6,443 bases of DNA from an uncultured bacterium (GTDB taxonomy: Bacteria > Desulfobacterota > Desulfovibrionia > Desulfovibrionales > Desulfovibrionaceae): NCBI GenBank assembly GCA_905215675.1, contig CAJMRA010000150.1, positions 1 through 6,443 on the forward strand, read 5' to 3'. Within the stretch, counting starts at the first letter, position 1, and every line of letters begins with the position of its first letter. The notes beneath the pieces were generated by a model. The model saw only the letters and a list, made by a program, of their open reading frames with translations. It searched no databases and was not told the origin of the DNA. Shown piece after piece: positions 1 through 5,140 of this stretch. The translations under genes were made by a program, and so were the position numbers.

Positions 1-116
1 GCGAAACGACAGGCCGTATGGTTTGAAATGCGCAGCATTTCAAACTGAAATTGCTTTATTCTGGAGGATGAGGCATGCCGGAGCCGCGGACGCGTTCCTT
101 CGTCAACCGTCCCCCG
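1..116 (+). repeat. Dispersed hairpin repeat, copy A (cut by left window edge)
   Basis: This stretch is a near-perfect inverted copy of 848-963: position i matches the complement of position 964-i, with 113 of 116 bases identical (differences at 56, 90 and 103). It contains the family's core hairpin at 22-44, a 10-bp perfect stem (TTTGAAATGC pairing with GCATTTCAAA) around a GCA loop, preceded by the conserved linker GAAACGACAGGCCGTATGG. After 116 the similarity to copy B decays into the flavodoxin promoter region, so the right terminal repeat seen in copy B is absent. The left part lies outside the window. Its role is unknown; it is probably noncoding. Confidence 0.9.
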
Positions 117-158
117 GAAGCGCGAAAGCGGCGTTGATGATCCGGGACGACATGGGGC

Positions 159-187
159 TTGACAGTGTTTTGGATTTTTTATAGAAA
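159..187 (+). promoter_or_regulatory. Candidate sigma-70 promoter of the flavodoxin gene
   Basis: A perfect -35 hexamer TTGACA lies at 159-164. At a 17-bp spacing there is a -10-like TAGAAA at 182-187; the overlapping TATAGA at 180-185 is an alternative at 15 bp. The surrounding 165-210 is markedly AT-rich against a GC-rich background. Transcription would start around 192-196, giving a leader of roughly 40-45 nt before the ATG at 237. The -10 assignment is uncertain; the -35 is strong. Confidence 0.6.
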
Positions 188-202
188 ATGAAAATCAATT
201 TC
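184..202 (+). promoter_or_regulatory. Fur box over the flavodoxin promoter
   Basis: GAAAATGAAAATCAATTTC matches 15 of 19 positions of the classical Fur consensus GATAATGATAATCATTATC. Its core is a partial palindrome with arms TGAAA (189-193) and TTTCA (199-203). It overlaps the -10 region and the expected start of transcription, where bound Fe(II)-Fur would block RNA polymerase. Flavodoxins commonly replace ferredoxin when iron is scarce, so Fur control makes biological sense. Regulation is inferred from the site and the gene identity; the match was counted by eye. Confidence 0.7.
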
Positions 203-224
203 AAAACAAGTCAGGGCCATGCCC

Positions 225-231
225 AAAGGAG
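225..231 (+). promoter_or_regulatory. Ribosome binding site deciding the flavodoxin start
   Basis: AAAGGAG lies 5 nt before the ATG at 237. An in-frame ATG at 219 would put this site inside the coding sequence and would add six residues (MPKGAH) ahead of the MSRILVLFGS start typical of the family. The start at 237 is therefore preferred. Confidence 0.85.
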
Positions 232-236
232 CGCAC

Positions 237-692
237 ATGAGCAGGATTCTTGTTCTTTTTGGTTCCAGCACCGGCAATACCGAAAGCATCGCCGCAAAGC
301 TTGCCGCCTATCTTGAGGCAGCGGGCAATGACGTCACCCTGACCAACGCGGCCGACGTCGCGTCCGCCGGGGGGCTTGCCGAGGGCTATGACGCCGTACT
401 GCTGGGTTGCTCCGCCTGGGGGACGGATGATCTGGAACTTCAGGATGATTTTGCCCCGCTGTTTGAGGATATGGCTTCCATGGGGCTGAAAGGCAGGAAG
501 GTTGCGGCCTTTGCTTCCGGCGACAGCGAGTATGAACATTTCTGCGGGGCCGTGGACGCCATCGAACGTGCCGCCAGGGACCTCGGCGCGGAAATCATGA
601 CCGTCGGGCTCAGGGTCGAGGGCGACGCCGACGCCGCTCCCGGCGAAGTCCGGGCGTTTGCCGACGCCGTTATCGCCGCGCTCGGTAAATAG
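237..692 (+). CDS. Flavodoxin, short-chain Desulfovibrio type
   Basis: This 151-residue cytoplasmic FMN protein carries low-potential electrons between redox enzymes and can stand in for ferredoxin. The phosphate-binding loop is S10-S-T-G-N-T15, directly after the first beta strand (RILVLFG). The two FMN-stacking aromatics are W61 in LLGCSAWG and Y99 in GDSEYEHF. The Desulfovibrio hallmarks LELQDDFAPLFE (66-77) and FCGAVDAIE (102-110) are present, and the length is close to the roughly 148 residues of the D. vulgaris protein. No long-chain insertion is visible. The loop before GDS reads FAS where D. vulgaris has FGC, so one cysteine is missing. The gene stands alone, with its own promoter and an overlapping Fur box, and ends in TAG at 690-692. 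It sits between inverted copies A and B of the repeat. Family identity is near certain; the physiological partner is unknown. Confidence 0.97.
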   Translation: MSRILVLFGSSTGNTESIAAKLAAYLEAAGNDVTLTNAADVASAGGLAEGYDAVLLGCSAWGTDDLELQDDFAPLFEDMASMGLKGRKVAAFASGDSEYEHFCGAVDAIERAARDLGAEIMTVGLRVEGDADAAPGEVRAFADAVIAALGK

Positions 693-793
693 GGCATTTT
701 CAGTTCCAGCGCGCTTTTTTCAGGAGGATGACGGGGAACGGTGACGCGCCATGGATACGGAAGTCGCCGGGCATCAGTCTTTTCTTGGCACCG
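693..793. other. Intergenic stretch after flavodoxin, no clear feature
   Basis: No gene, strong hairpin or recognisable site is visible between the flavodoxin stop and the element at 794. A T-run follows AGCGCGCT near 708-720, but the self-complementary bases leave no room for a loop, so it is a poor terminator. An AGGAGG directly abutting an ATG at 728 opens a 33-codon frame ending at 829; the zero spacing and its run into the repeat argue against a gene. Confidence 0.5.
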
Positions 794-838
794 GAGCGTT
801 TCATCTTTGAAAAAGGTGAAGCGCTCTAGTGATTTTTT
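794..838 (+). terminator. Likely terminator of the flavodoxin transcript
   Basis: Positions 794-808 pair with 812-826 in a 15-bp stem with two G-T wobbles and a GAA loop, followed by a T6 run at 833-838. The T-run begins 6 nt after the stem rather than immediately, so efficiency may be reduced. The hairpin is also the left terminal inverted repeat of the element at 794-1051, so termination may be a secondary use. Confidence 0.55.
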
Positions 839-965
839 CCATGCTCTCGGGGGACGGTTGGCGAAGGAACGCGCCCGCGGCTCCGGCATGCCTCATCCTC
901 CAGAATAGAGCAATTTCAGTTTGAAATGCTGCGCATTTCAAACCATACGGCCTGTCGTTTCGCGG

Positions 966-985
966 AAAAAACGCGGTTTTTCCGC
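966..985 (-). terminator. Terminator-like hairpin downstream of the chemoreceptor gene
   Basis: On the minus strand the order is GCGG (985-982), A5, CCGC (976-973), G (972), T6 (971-966), close to an intrinsic terminator with a short stem. It lies about 190 nt beyond the chemoreceptor stop codon and faces that gene's transcript. An alternative, longer pairing joins GCGGAAAAA with TTTTTTCCGC, sequestering the T-run. The same arrangement recurs in copies C and D. Confidence 0.5.
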
Positions 986-1081
986 TCACTTTGGGCCGGG
1001 CGGCGCTGTGCCGCCGCCTCGCATTTCACCTTTTTCAAAGGTGAAACGCTCTAAAGCGCGTTGGGGGAAGGATGGGGGGCT

Positions 1082-1164
1082 CGGGGGGAAGAATTACGGG
1101 AACGCCTTTCCTGCGGAAAGGCTGGGCCCCTTGTGCGCGAGCCAAGGGGGTTCCCTTCCCCCCG
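1082..1164. other. Three-way-junction fold, unidentified structured RNA or cruciform repeat
   Basis: Four helices account for 30 base pairs (32 with a two-pair tip) in 83 nt. P1 pairs 1082-1090 with 1156-1164 (CGGGGGGAA / TTCCCCCCG). P2 pairs 1098-1103 with 1150-1155 (GGGAAC / GTTCCC), separated from P1 by a 7-nt bulge on one side only. P3 is 1104-1122, an 8-bp stem around a TGC loop. P4 is 1127-1149, a 7-bp stem whose tip GC-GCGA-GC makes a GNRA tetraloop on the plus strand. P2-P3 and P4-P2 abut with no unpaired base, and four bases separate P3 and P4. It begins 12 nt beyond the chemoreceptor stop codon. It may be a 3'-end structure, a dispersed palindromic repeat or a small RNA; no promoter was found. 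Confidence 0.65.
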
Positions 1165-1176
1165 GAAACCGCACGT

Positions 1177-2700
1177 TTAGCCGGCGTCGGCCGGAGCGTT
1201 TTCTTCCTTCTGGATATTTTCGAGGACGGCGCGGATGGCGCTGGACTGGCTGCGGACGGCGTTGACGTCCGCAAGGGTGGTGGTCATGGATTCGGCGATG
1301 CGTTCTCCGGCGTCCTTGACTTCCTCGACGTGATTATTGACGGCGTCGGTCATGGAGGACTGCTGGGCGGCGGTTTCCGCGATGCTCTGGACGCGGGAGC
1401 TGACGTCGGCCACGAGGGACTGGATGACGGTCACGGCTTCGCCGGATTGCTGGGTGTGGACGGCCAGTTCCTGAATGGCGGCGCTGGTTTCCTCGGCCAT
1501 TTCGTTGCTGTGGCGCACGTCGCTGCGCATGGCTTCGATGGCGTTGGAAACATCGGTGGTGGCGTGCATGGTCTTTTCGGCCAGCTTGCGGACTTCGTCG
1601 GCCACCACGGCAAAACCGCGTCCGGCTTCGCCGGCGCGGGCGGCTTCGATGGCGGCGTTGAGGGCCAGCAGGTTTGTCTGGTCGGCGATATCGCGGATGA
1701 TGAGCAGCACGGCGCCGATGGCGTCGGCCTGCTTGCCGAGATTGGACATGGATTCCATGAGGCCGAGGGAGCGCTTTTCCACCTGCTGCATGTTCTGTAC
1801 GGACTGCTGGATGGTCTGGGCGCTGTCGTCGGCCTTTTCCTGCATGTGGCGCGAGGCCTTGGCGGCGTCGTCGGCGTTTTTGGCCACATCCAGGGCGCTG
1901 CCGTTGATCTGCTGCATGGCGGCGGCGGTATCGTGCATGCGATCGGAATTGGTGCGGGTACTTTGCTGGACGGAGGCGATGACGTCGGCCAGATGGACGG
2001 AAACCTGATCCAGCTGGGTGACGACGTCGCCGAGCTGGCTTGCGGTCTGGAGACGGGCGTCGCGGGCCGCGCCGGCGGCTTCGTTGCGCAGGCGCTGTTC
2101 CGCGCTGATGTCGCGGCTGATTTCCACGTGTCCTATTTTCTGACCGTCCTTGTCCTGAAGATAGCGGATGCGTACGTGCATGGTGCGGCCGTCGGGCATG
2201 GCGTTGTGGAGTTCGTTGGTGCCGTGGCGGAGCTGCTCGATGCCGCAGCGCGGCGTATTGCAGATATTGCAGCCCTTGGCGGAGCAGTGCTTGCCGAGGT
2301 ACTGATCCACGGGAATGCACATGGCGTTGAGGGCCGCGGTATTGCAGAAGGTCCAGCGCATGTCCATGTCGGTGACGGAGATGGCGTCGGGGATGGAATT
2401 GAGGATGCTTTCGTACCAGTAGGACTGACGGACGCGGGCCTGCTGGAGTTCCTGCACGGCATGGGCAAGGGGCGTGTCGGGCAGTTCCGGCAGCGTTGTT
2501 TTTCCTTCCGCCGCGGCGCGGGAGAAGGCGAGCACGGCGTCGGCGCTCCGGCCCATTCTCTGGACAAGCAGAAAGGCGAGGATGGCGCATACGGGCGCAA
2601 GAACCGGCAGCAGCGGGATACGGTCGGCGAACAGGCCGCAGCAGAAGGCGAGCAGCGCAAGCAGCGCGCAGAGAAGCGCGTTACGCAGGGAGACTTTCAT
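1177..2700 (-). CDS. Methyl-accepting chemotaxis protein with Cys-rich PAS domain
   Basis: This 507-residue chemoreceptor signals through CheA/CheW to the flagellar motor. Two membrane helices (about 7-25 and 28-47) are separated by only a few residues, so almost no periplasmic domain exists and sensing should be cytosolic. A PAS domain follows (about 95-200; NSIPDAISVTDMDMRWTFCN), holding a four-cysteine cluster C139-x4-C144-x2-C147-x4-C152. The signalling domain occupies about 220-500. Its conserved hairpin tip (about 336-371) contains DIADQTNLLALNAAIEAARA followed by GEAGRGFAVVADEVR. No clear HAMP domain and no C-terminal CheR-tethering pentapeptide are visible. The start at 2700 is chosen because AAAGGA lies 7 nt upstream and the membrane segment follows; a 52-codon open upstream extension runs into repeat C. 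The stop is TAA. The bound ligand or cofactor is unknown. Confidence 0.95.
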   Translation of the reverse strand: MKVSLRNALLCALLALLAFCCGLFADRIPLLPVLAPVCAILAFLLVQRMGRSADAVLAFSRAAAEGKTTLPELPDTPLAHAVQELQQARVRQSYWYESILNSIPDAISVTDMDMRWTFCNTAALNAMCIPVDQYLGKHCSAKGCNICNTPRCGIEQLRHGTNELHNAMPDGRTMHVRIRYLQDKDGQKIGHVEISRDISAEQRLRNEAAGAARDARLQTASQLGDVVTQLDQVSVHLADVIASVQQSTRTNSDRMHDTAAAMQQINGSALDVAKNADDAAKASRHMQEKADDSAQTIQQSVQNMQQVEKRSLGLMESMSNLGKQADAIGAVLLIIRDIADQTNLLALNAAIEAARAGEAGRGFAVVADEVRKLAEKTMHATTDVSNAIEAMRSDVRHSNEMAEETSAAIQELAVHTQQSGEAVTVIQSLVADVSSRVQSIAETAAQQSSMTDAVNNHVEEVKDAGERIAESMTTTLADVNAVRSQSSAIRAVLENIQKEENAPADAG

Positions 2701-2707
2701 CAACGGG

Positions 2708-2713
2708 TCCTTT
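2708..2713 (-). promoter_or_regulatory. Ribosome binding site deciding the chemoreceptor start
   Basis: On the minus strand AAAGGA sits 7 nt before the ATG at 2700. The frame remains open upstream to an ATG at 2856, but that extension is arginine-rich, lies in repeat C and would displace the N-terminal membrane helix. Confidence 0.8.
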
Positions 2714-2729
2714 GGTGGTCGGCGTTCTT

Positions 2730-2862
2730 GAGCGTTGTGTCTTTGAAAAAGGAAAAACGCGGGGCGGCGGCGCGCCGCCCGGCCCGGAGTACGCGAAAAA
2801 AACGCGTTTTGCCGCGAGACGACAGGCCGCATGGTTTGAAGCGCACTGCGTTTCAAACTGAA
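2730..2862 (+). repeat. Dispersed hairpin repeat, copy C (diverged left half)
   Basis: This copy has the same order of parts as copy B read on its minus strand. It begins with a degraded terminal repeat (GAGCGTTGTGTCTTTGAAAA), followed by a GC hairpin at 2762-2780 (8-bp stem, GCG loop). Next come a terminator-like CGCG-A7-CGCG-T4 at 2792-2810, a linker GAGACGACAGGCCGCATGG and a core hairpin at 2835-2857. Similarity ends at CTGAA and the right half is missing. In the core stem, relative to copies A and B, the eighth pair T-A has become C-G and the seventh A-T has become G-T, so pairing on the plus strand is kept. The copy starts 29 nt upstream of the chemoreceptor ATG. Confidence 0.85.
2792..2810 (+). 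terminator. Terminator-like hairpin inside copy C
   Basis: CGCG (2792-2795), a seven-A loop, CGCG (2803-2806) and T4. The stem is short and the T-run weak. It faces rightward, where no plus-strand gene precedes it in the window, so it would only stop antisense transcription of the chemoreceptor region. It probably belongs to the repeat architecture rather than to a neighbouring gene. Confidence 0.3.
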
Positions 2863-2956
2863 CTATATATAAAGAGAAATCGGCAAATACAGCCGTTTTT
2901 TTATGGCATGCGGAGAAGATTTTTGCAAATGCGTTTCCCCGGTCTTCCGCGACGTA
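2863..2956. other. AT-rich spacer, possible weak promoter for the chemoreceptor
   Basis: This spacer between the GGDEF-EAL stop and copy C contains TATATATA (about 2865-2872), unusual in this GC-rich window, and CGGC-AAATACA-GCCG followed by T7 (2881-2902). On the minus strand TATATA could be a -10 element for the chemoreceptor gene, but no good -35 is visible 16-18 bp upstream. If used, copy C would lie within a leader of about 160 nt. The 4-bp hairpin with a T-run on one side and A/T-rich sequence on the other is a weak bidirectional terminator candidate. Confidence 0.3.
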
Positions 2957-5056
2957 TCAGAGACGGGCGCGCAGGAAGTTTTCGCATTCTTCGGTCGGCA
3001 TGGGGCGGCTGAACAGATAGCCCTGGGCGGCGCTGCAACGCAGGGTTTCGAGTCGTATGCGCTGGCGTTCGTTTTCCACGCCCTTGGCTTCAATGGCGAT
3101 ATGCGTCTTGCGGGTAAGGGCGAAGACCAGCGACAGCATTTCTTCAAGATTGGCGTTGCCGTCCACCATGCGAAGGATGCTGCTGTCCAGTTTGATGGTA
3201 TTGAAATCCACCTGCGAAAGCATGGCGAGGTTGGCGTTTTCCAGTGCAAATCCGTCTATGGCGATGGAAAAGCCGTATTTGTAGAGGCGTCTTACGGCGT
3301 CATACAGAATGATGTTGTTTTCGTATTCGTTCTGCGGCGCCGACGCGGGAATGTCGATCTCCAGAAGGTGCAGGGGGATGGCGTGGCGCGAGCAGGACTG
3401 TTGCAGGACGCTGAACAGATCGGGACGCAGCAGCGTGTAACGGGAAAAGTTGACGGCGGTGGGCACGACGGGGATGTCCGTATCCAGCCAGCGGCGCAGC
3501 CGGGCGCAGACGCGCTCGAACACGGCGAAGTCCAGAAGGTGGGCGCGCCGTGTCTGCTCCAGAATGGGCAGAAAGGATTCCGGCATCACGATGCCTTTCA
3601 TGCCGCGCATGCGCGCCAGCACCTCGAGGCCCACGACGCGGCCGTCGGCGGGATTGTGCCGGGGCAGCCAGTACAGCGTGATGCCGTCGCCTTCCAGACG
3701 CTGCTGGAAATCGTCCTGCTGACGGGCCGCGGCCTGTTGCAGAAGCGGCATACGCAGTTTCTGGGGCTTGCGGCCGTAGTGGCGCTGCTTTTCCCTGTAC
3801 ATTTCGGCGTCGGCGGCGGCGACCACGTCCGTGATGTTGTCCGGGGCGACGTGCCATGCGCCGCCCACCGAGGCGCTGTACTGCTTCCGAAAGGTGAAAA
3901 TACCCTTGAGCCGGGCCAGTTTGCGCTGGAAGTCCCTCTTTTCTATGCCTTGCAGGATGGTGACGTATTCGTCGCCGCCTATGCGGTAGCTCTTGCCTTC
4001 CGGGAGCGCCTGCTGCAGCGTCCGGGCGGCGTCCATGAGCATGGCGTCTCCGGCGCTGTGACTCTGCTCGTCGTTGACCTGCTTCAGGCCGTTGAGATCG
4101 ACGTAGATCACGCCCAGCGGCATCATGTGGGGCGTCTTGACGTCGCGGATGAAGCCGTTGCGGTTGATCAGCCCGGTCAGAAGATCGTAGTAGCCCGCCT
4201 GCCGCAGCTGCGCCAGCGTCCGGCCCCGCCAGATGGCGGTGGAGCAGAAATTGCTGATGGTCGTCAGCAGGGCCAGCGCGTCGTTGACGCGCTCCCTGGG
4301 AAAGTTGTCCGCGCCGATGACGCCGATGAGCCGGTTGCCGATGGTCAGGGGAGCCAGCACCAGCGAGTGGACGGCATATTCCGACAGCAGGGCATGAGCG
4401 TCCGGCTGTTCTTCCCGCAGCAGGTCCAGATCGGAGAGATGGATGCTTTCCCGCTGTTCCAGACGGGCGATCCACTGGCGGATGGCGTCGATGGAGACGT
4501 GCTGCAACTTGTTGCCGGGGGAGGCGGCGTTGCGGGAGCGCCATTCGTGGGTGCAGATGAGGGCGTCGTCGCGCAACTCGAAAACGTAGCTTCGCTCCGC
4601 CCGCAAGTACCGCCCGGTCATGCGCAGCACGGAGGCAAGCCCCGCGTCCAGCTCCTCGCTTTCGTACAGTTCGCGGGCCGTGCGCGTGATGAGATTCTTG
4701 CGGCGCAGGTCTTTTTCCAGCTGCTGTTGCAGCAGGGCGTGTTCCGTGATGTCCAGCACGATTTCCAGCCGGGCCGTGCCGCCTTTCCAGGGGATGAGCT
4801 TTGTCCAGAGCGTGAAGCGGCGACCGTCCTCGCCGTCCCTTTCGGATTGCAGGTAGTCGTCGAGCGAGAGACGGGCGGTCTTGCAGAAGTCGCAGGGCTC
4901 CGTCTTGCCGAGAATGGCGTAGCACTTGTTGCCCGGGCGGGCCTCCTCCCAGGTCTTGCGTGCCGCCGCGTTGACGTACAGCAGGTCGTGGGTCTGCGGA
5001 TCGATGACGATGAGCTGTGCCGGAAGGGTTTCTACTATGGCCTCAAACTCAAACAT
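2957..5056 (-). CDS. PAS-GAF-GGDEF-EAL c-di-GMP signalling protein, EAL degenerate
   Basis: This 699-residue soluble protein has no membrane helices. PAS (about 1-105) carries C45, C55 and C58 (GNKCYAILG, then PCDFC). GAF spans about 130-275. GGDEF (about 285-425) starts with D291-LLTGLINR and has D320-LNGLKQVND, D337 and the active-site variant GGDEY (360-364); it looks competent to make c-di-GMP. No RxxD inhibitory site stands at 351-354, which reads LPEG. EAL (about 445-699) keeps E478 (motif EVL), N536, E566, D601, K622, E661 and Q678. However, the second Asp of the DDFG motif is G602, the loop is GFALEN rather than FGTG, and the glutamate of AEGVE that acts as catalytic base is K658. Phosphodiesterase activity is therefore unlikely. 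AGGGAG lies 5 nt before the ATG. The gene starts 84 nt after the amidohydrolase stop and is possibly cotranscribed with it. The stop is TGA. Confidence 0.95.
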   Translation of the reverse strand: MFEFEAIVETLPAQLIVIDPQTHDLLYVNAAARKTWEEARPGNKCYAILGKTEPCDFCKTARLSLDDYLQSERDGEDGRRFTLWTKLIPWKGGTARLEIVLDITEHALLQQQLEKDLRRKNLITRTARELYESEELDAGLASVLRMTGRYLRAERSYVFELRDDALICTHEWRSRNAASPGNKLQHVSIDAIRQWIARLEQRESIHLSDLDLLREEQPDAHALLSEYAVHSLVLAPLTIGNRLIGVIGADNFPRERVNDALALLTTISNFCSTAIWRGRTLAQLRQAGYYDLLTGLINRNGFIRDVKTPHMMPLGVIYVDLNGLKQVNDEQSHSAGDAMLMDAARTLQQALPEGKSYRIGGDEYVTILQGIEKRDFQRKLARLKGIFTFRKQYSASVGGAWHVAPDNITDVVAAADAEMYREKQRHYGRKPQKLRMPLLQQAAARQQDDFQQRLEGDGITLYWLPRHNPADGRVVGLEVLARMRGMKGIVMPESFLPILEQTRRAHLLDFAVFERVCARLRRWLDTDIPVVPTAVNFSRYTLLRPDLFSVLQQSCSRHAIPLHLLEIDIPASAPQNEYENNIILYDAVRRLYKYGFSIAIDGFALENANLAMLSQVDFNTIKLDSSILRMVDGNANLEEMLSLVFALTRKTHIAIEAKGVENERQRIRLETLRCSAAQGYLFSRPMPTEECENFLRARL

Positions 5057-5140
5057 GTTTGCTCCCTGTGGAATCGACTCGAAGCGCCGTCCTGTCTGCG
5101 TGTGCGCCGTTCCGTCCGCGGCGTGCCGGACGCCGTCGCC

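Larger units (their letters stand above)
794..1051 (-). repeat. Complete copy B of the hairpin repeat, MITE-like with terminal inverted repeats
   Basis: The ends carry 27-nt inverted repeats, 794-820 on the plus strand and 1051-1025 on the minus strand, which agree at 26 of 27 positions (GAGCGTTTCA, then T or C, then CTTTGAAAAA and GGTGAA). Read on the minus strand, the 258 bp contain in order: a terminal hairpin (1046-1024, 10-bp perfect stem), a GC hairpin (1018-999, 7-bp stem), a terminator-like hairpin (985-966), the linker GAAACGACAGGCCGTATGG, the core hairpin (942-920), then sequence shared with copy A down to 848, then the second terminal hairpin. The size and ends resemble a nonautonomous transposable element. 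No target-site duplication is obvious at the flanks and no transposase is present. It fills the space between two convergent genes. Confidence 0.7.

Noticed and set aside
728..829. A 33-codon frame preceded directly by AGGAGG
   Set aside because: There is no spacing between the site and the ATG, the frame ends inside the repeat's terminal hairpin, and the peptide is unrecognised.
440..889. A 149-codon minus-strand frame with GGAGG seven bases before its ATG in repeat B, overlapping flavodoxin
   Set aside because: Copy A has the same ribosome-site-like GGAGG but its frame stops after about 20 codons. Both A/B differences within that short frame change the residue, and the rest is antisense to flavodoxin.
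1104..1149. tRNA-like gene in the structured region
   Set aside because: The fold is a three-way junction with no anticodon arm, no T-loop consensus and no CCA-type acceptor end.
2701..2856. Extended N-terminus of the chemoreceptor from an ATG at 2856
   Set aside because: The extension is translated repeat sequence rich in arginine. The start at 2700 has a good ribosome site and places the membrane helix at the N-terminus.
1072..3012. A 646-codon plus-strand open frame antisense to the chemoreceptor gene
   Set aside because: It is a Gly/Val/His-rich mirror of a well-supported gene and runs through the structured junction and repeat C; no family motif is seen.
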